The position numbers and the translations under genes were made by a program. From Dehalococcoidia bacterium (GTDB lineage: Bacteria > Chloroflexota > Dehalococcoidia > Dehalococcoidales > Fen-1064): a stretch of DNA of 8,581 bases. Below are positions 6,951 to 8,581 of the stretch, one piece after another (position 1 is the first letter of the stretch; every line of letters starts with the position of its first letter). The stretch lies in assembly GCA_003153075.1 (NCBI GenBank), contig PMBW01000333.1, positions 1 through 8,581 of the forward strand. Reading direction: 5' to 3'. The notes beneath the pieces were generated by a model, which had not been told where the DNA came from, did no database searches, and saw only the letters and a list, made by a program, of their open reading frames with translations.

Positions 6951-7556
6951 TCACTGGGCCGGTCTGGGAACAATTTGAAAGGTTCTGATTTCTGATATTT
7001 GTGACCTGCCGGTTCCTACGGTTGCTTTTAACACTGCGATACTTAGTACCCTGGTACTTGTATTCCAATTACCTGACAAGTCTCCGCCGGTATTATTATT
7101 GATAATATTAGTCGCCACTAACGATGTCCCTGAAAGCACCCCGTCAATTAACGTGGTCTTCTGTAAAGCGCCATTTGTTAAAGAATAAGTAATTTGGTAT
7201 AGATGAGTGTCCCATGTCATCCATTGGAACATTATTTGATCTCCAGTTGAAAGGTCAAAACTAATTAATGTAGTTGCAGGCGGGGAAATATCCAATGGTT
7301 TGGCCACACCTGTGTTATATTCCGGAATGACCTGTTGAGCCTGTTGAGCATCGCGGCTAAAAGTTTGAACGGCGTTTTGTACCTGTATAACAGCTATTTG
7401 ATGATTGGAGCTCGAGCTGTTGACACGGATTATCTGGGATATTCCGGAAGTCGCCGCTGCGGCAATAATAGTGGTCATAGCAATGGCAATTAACATTTCT
7501 ATTAATGTAAAACCTTGCTGAATGCGCATAGTAATTCTAAATTTATTTGGTTTCAT
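6951..7556 (-). CDS. Type IV prepilin, PilW/PulJ-like minor pilin
   Basis: A 201-residue protein with a short basic leader and the prepilin signature Gly15 then FTLIEM, so Glu lies at position 5 of the mature chain. A hydrophobic helix (LIAIAMTTIIAAAATSGI) follows. The leader should be cut after the glycine by the prepilin peptidase and the mature chain packed into a pilus or pseudopilus. The C-terminal part is beta-rich (TTLISFDLSTGDQIMFQW, LYQITYSL, ALQKTTLIDG), as in PilW/PulJ minor pilins. ATG at 7556 is preferred over the in-frame TTG at 7559 because of its spacing from AAGGTGA. The ATG overlaps the upstream stop (TGATG), so translation is coupled. It is followed 11 bp later by the PilX-headed adhesin. 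A PilW-like or general minor pseudopilin role is the main alternative. Confidence 0.88.
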   Translation of the reverse strand: MKPNKFRITMRIQQGFTLIEMLIAIAMTTIIAAAATSGISQIIRVNSSSSNHQIAVIQVQNAVQTFSRDAQQAQQVIPEYNTGVAKPLDISPPATTLISFDLSTGDQIMFQWMTWDTHLYQITYSLTNGALQKTTLIDGVLSGTSLVATNIINNNTGGDLSGNWNTSTRVLSIAVLKATVGTGRSQISEIRTFQIVPRPAQ

Positions 7557-8044
7557 CAATTCACCTTAAAGTCGATTAATGGGGGATGAGTCAGACTCCC
7601 GGGTCCCGTGACGGTAATAATAATTTCCTGTAAGTAACTATCACGCGGCGGCGTCAGGTTCGGACCACTAATAACGTTAATAGAAATTGAATATGCGCTT
7701 TGAGCAGAGGGGATGGGCGCCGCGGTGTACACGCTAGTTCCCGAACCGGCAATAAATGTTTGCTGTTTGACAAATTCCATTTGCGTCTCAGCCAGATTCT
7801 TGGCTGTTTCGCTCGAATCATTTACAAACAGAACTCTGGATGCTGTAATCAAGCCAACAAGTATGCCTGTTGCAACAATAGTTAAAAGTACTGAAGCGAT
7901 TAATACTTCAACGAGGGTGAAGCCTGCGTCTGTTTTGAATGCCGTGGTATTATGGCTATGTTTTAGAACAGCGATCAGTTTCGACAACGGCCGCAATACC
8001 GGTAATCGGATTTTCCTTTTTATAGGTGCTTTGTTTTTCGTCAT
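7556..8044 (-). CDS. Type IV prepilin, PilV/PulI-like, with an unusually long leader
   Basis: A 162-residue protein with the prepilin motif Gly41 then FTLVEV (Glu5 of the mature chain) and the hydrophobic helix LIASVLLTIVATGILVGLI. After it comes an alpha-helical stretch (SSETAKNLAETQMEFVKQQ) and a short beta domain. This small size and the NLAETQMEFVKQ helix suit PilV/PulI-type minor pilins. The 41-residue basic leader is longer than the usual 6-25, yet its ATG has AGGAAAG (complement of 8049-8055) four bases upstream, and no better start lies nearer the motif. It is the first gene of the three-gene pilus cluster; its stop overlaps the next start. A promoter candidate lies just upstream at 8096-8124. 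Confidence 0.85.
   Translation of the reverse strand: MTKNKAPIKRKIRLPVLRPLSKLIAVLKHSHNTTAFKTDAGFTLVEVLIASVLLTIVATGILVGLITASRVLFVNDSSETAKNLAETQMEFVKQQTFIAGSGTSVYTAAPIPSAQSAYSISINVISGPNLTPPRDSYLQEIIITVTGPGSLTHPPLIDFKVN
7561..7567 (-). promoter_or_regulatory. Shine-Dalgarno AAGGTGA of the PilW-like gene
   Basis: Read on the minus strand, AAGGTGA ends four bases before the ATG at 7556 but only one base before the TTG at 7559, favouring ATG. It lies within the last codons of the upstream gene, consistent with coupled translation. Confidence 0.7.
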
Positions 8045-8048
8045 AGCA

Positions 8049-8055
8049 CTTTCCT
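8049..8055 (-). promoter_or_regulatory. Shine-Dalgarno AGGAAAG supporting the long prepilin leader
   Basis: Read on the minus strand, AGGAAAG precedes the ATG at 8044 by four bases (the AGGA core by seven). It supports starting at 8044, and so the 41-residue leader. Confidence 0.6.
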
Positions 8056-8090
8056 GAGTATTAATAGAGTTAATTAAAACTTCTTCTATG

Positions 8091-8124
8091 CTTTTGGTAT
8101 ATCTTAATTATACCTAAAAGTCAA
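8091..8124 (-). promoter_or_regulatory. Candidate promoter overlapping an operator-like dyad before the pilus genes
   Basis: On the minus strand, TTGACT (8119-8124) and TATACC (8096-8101) are separated by 17 bases, a plausible -35/-10 pair although the -10 lacks its final T. The same stretch is a dyad: GGTATA (8096-8101) and TATACC (8109-8114) with a seven-base spacer, extended by CTTTT and TAAAAG with one extra base. A perfect TATAAT is also present on the minus strand (8107-8112) but has no -35 at the right distance. A protein bound to the dyad would cover the spacer and -10, as a repressor would. Confidence 0.45.
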
Positions 8125-8182
8125 GTTACATTGCTCAGTTGTCATACTATCAAGTTTCAGGGGGAGAGGGAAGTAAAACAGC

Positions 8183-8199
8183 GATAATCCGTTATTATC
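8183..8199. repeat. Short perfect inverted repeat between the regulator and the pilus promoter
   Basis: GATAAT (8183-8188) and ATTATC (8194-8199) are exact inverted repeats with a five-base loop, 17 bases past the regulator's stop. The stem is AT-rich and followed on the minus strand only by TGTTTTAC, so it is at best a weak terminator. It could also be a second protein-binding site. Confidence 0.3.
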
Positions 8200-8215
8200 T
8201 ACGTATGACTAAAAG

Positions 8216-8497
8216 TTAGGGTTCGGAAGTCCGACCTGGCAGAATTTCTCTCACGGCACGGCTCCTGTCCAGGTGGTGCCGCATTGGCAGATCTGCATGA
8301 ATTTCATAATGATTACATCGACCTATTTTCTTGCGGGTAATGTAGCCTTCGTTTTCAAGATCTTTCAAAATCATAAAAACTACTCTTTGTGTTATACCGA
8401 TCTCTCGCGACATTGTTTCTGCGATGCACTGCTGATGCGTTGCAACATATTCAAATACCCGTGCGTGATTTGAGAGAAATGTCCATCGGTTATTCAT
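8216..8497 (-). CDS. Small winged-helix transcriptional regulator
   Basis: A 93-residue protein that is almost only a winged helix: WTFLSNHARVFEYVATHQ (helix 1), ETMSREIGITQRVVFMILKDLENEGYI (helix-turn-helix, residues 28-54) and TRKKIGRCNHYEIH (wing). It then has a conserved-looking tail DLPMRHHLDRSRAVREIL. This layout, including the RHxL tail, is familiar from MarR/ArsR-like stand-alone regulators in Chloroflexota and Actinobacteria. No ligand domain is present. An AAGGAA lies upstream of the ATG at a slightly long spacing. It stands 171 bp upstream of the pilus gene cluster on the same strand and is a possible regulator of it, which is inference from position only. Confidence 0.82.
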   Translation of the reverse strand: MNNRWTFLSNHARVFEYVATHQQCIAETMSREIGITQRVVFMILKDLENEGYITRKKIGRCNHYEIHADLPMRHHLDRSRAVREILPGRTSEP

Positions 8498-8581
8498 GTT
8501 TCGTCAATTCCTTATAGGCTATTACAAATACTGCGAAATAAACACTGAAATCAATTTCCTAAATCAATAGTTACACCTTAT

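Noticed and set aside
7713..8057. A 114-codon plus-strand frame opposite the PilV-like gene.
   Set aside because: It is antisense to a clear prepilin with a cleavage motif and good start; its composition is that of a shadow frame.

Overview
The window looks like a chromosomal segment of a bacterium with moderate GC content. The best guess is a Chloroflexota lineage, possibly Dehalococcoidia-like. That guess rests on family resemblance: a short winged-helix regulator with a conserved C-terminal tail, and a giant PilX-headed surface protein. No marker gene proves it.

Left part, plus strand (1-2459). The 3' end of an unidentified gene overlaps by ATGA with a 256-residue protein that resembles the ATP-using front half of archaeal TiaS (agmatidine synthetase) but lacks its tRNA-binding C-terminal half. 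That gene overlaps a six-helix membrane protein resembling an ECF-transporter S component. Tight coupling suggests one operon, perhaps uptake plus phosphorylation of a small molecule (inference). After a 107-bp gap holding a perfect 7-N7-7 dyad comes a membrane-anchored alpha/beta hydrolase with a cysteine in the nucleophile position. A convergent 64-residue winged-helix-like protein follows on the minus strand.

Right part, minus strand (8581 to 2914). A 93-residue winged-helix regulator lies upstream of three tightly packed genes: two type IV prepilins (PilV/PulI-like and PilW/PulJ-like) and a 1341-residue protein with a PilX-like N-terminus. The order V-W-X matches minor-pilin cassettes. 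Here the X gene also carries a very large extracellular beta-rich region, as if pilin and tip adhesin were one polypeptide. A promoter candidate overlapping a dyad lies in front of the three genes.

The most striking structure is inside the giant protein. Its extracellular core domain is interrupted by a jelly-roll domain, which is interrupted by a second beta domain, which is interrupted by a third: a four-level nest. In addition, two pairs of glycine-rich GSGYT repeats sit in two separate places in the C-terminal part of the core. This reads as a pilus-tip adhesin built by repeated insertion of ready-made domains into surface loops.
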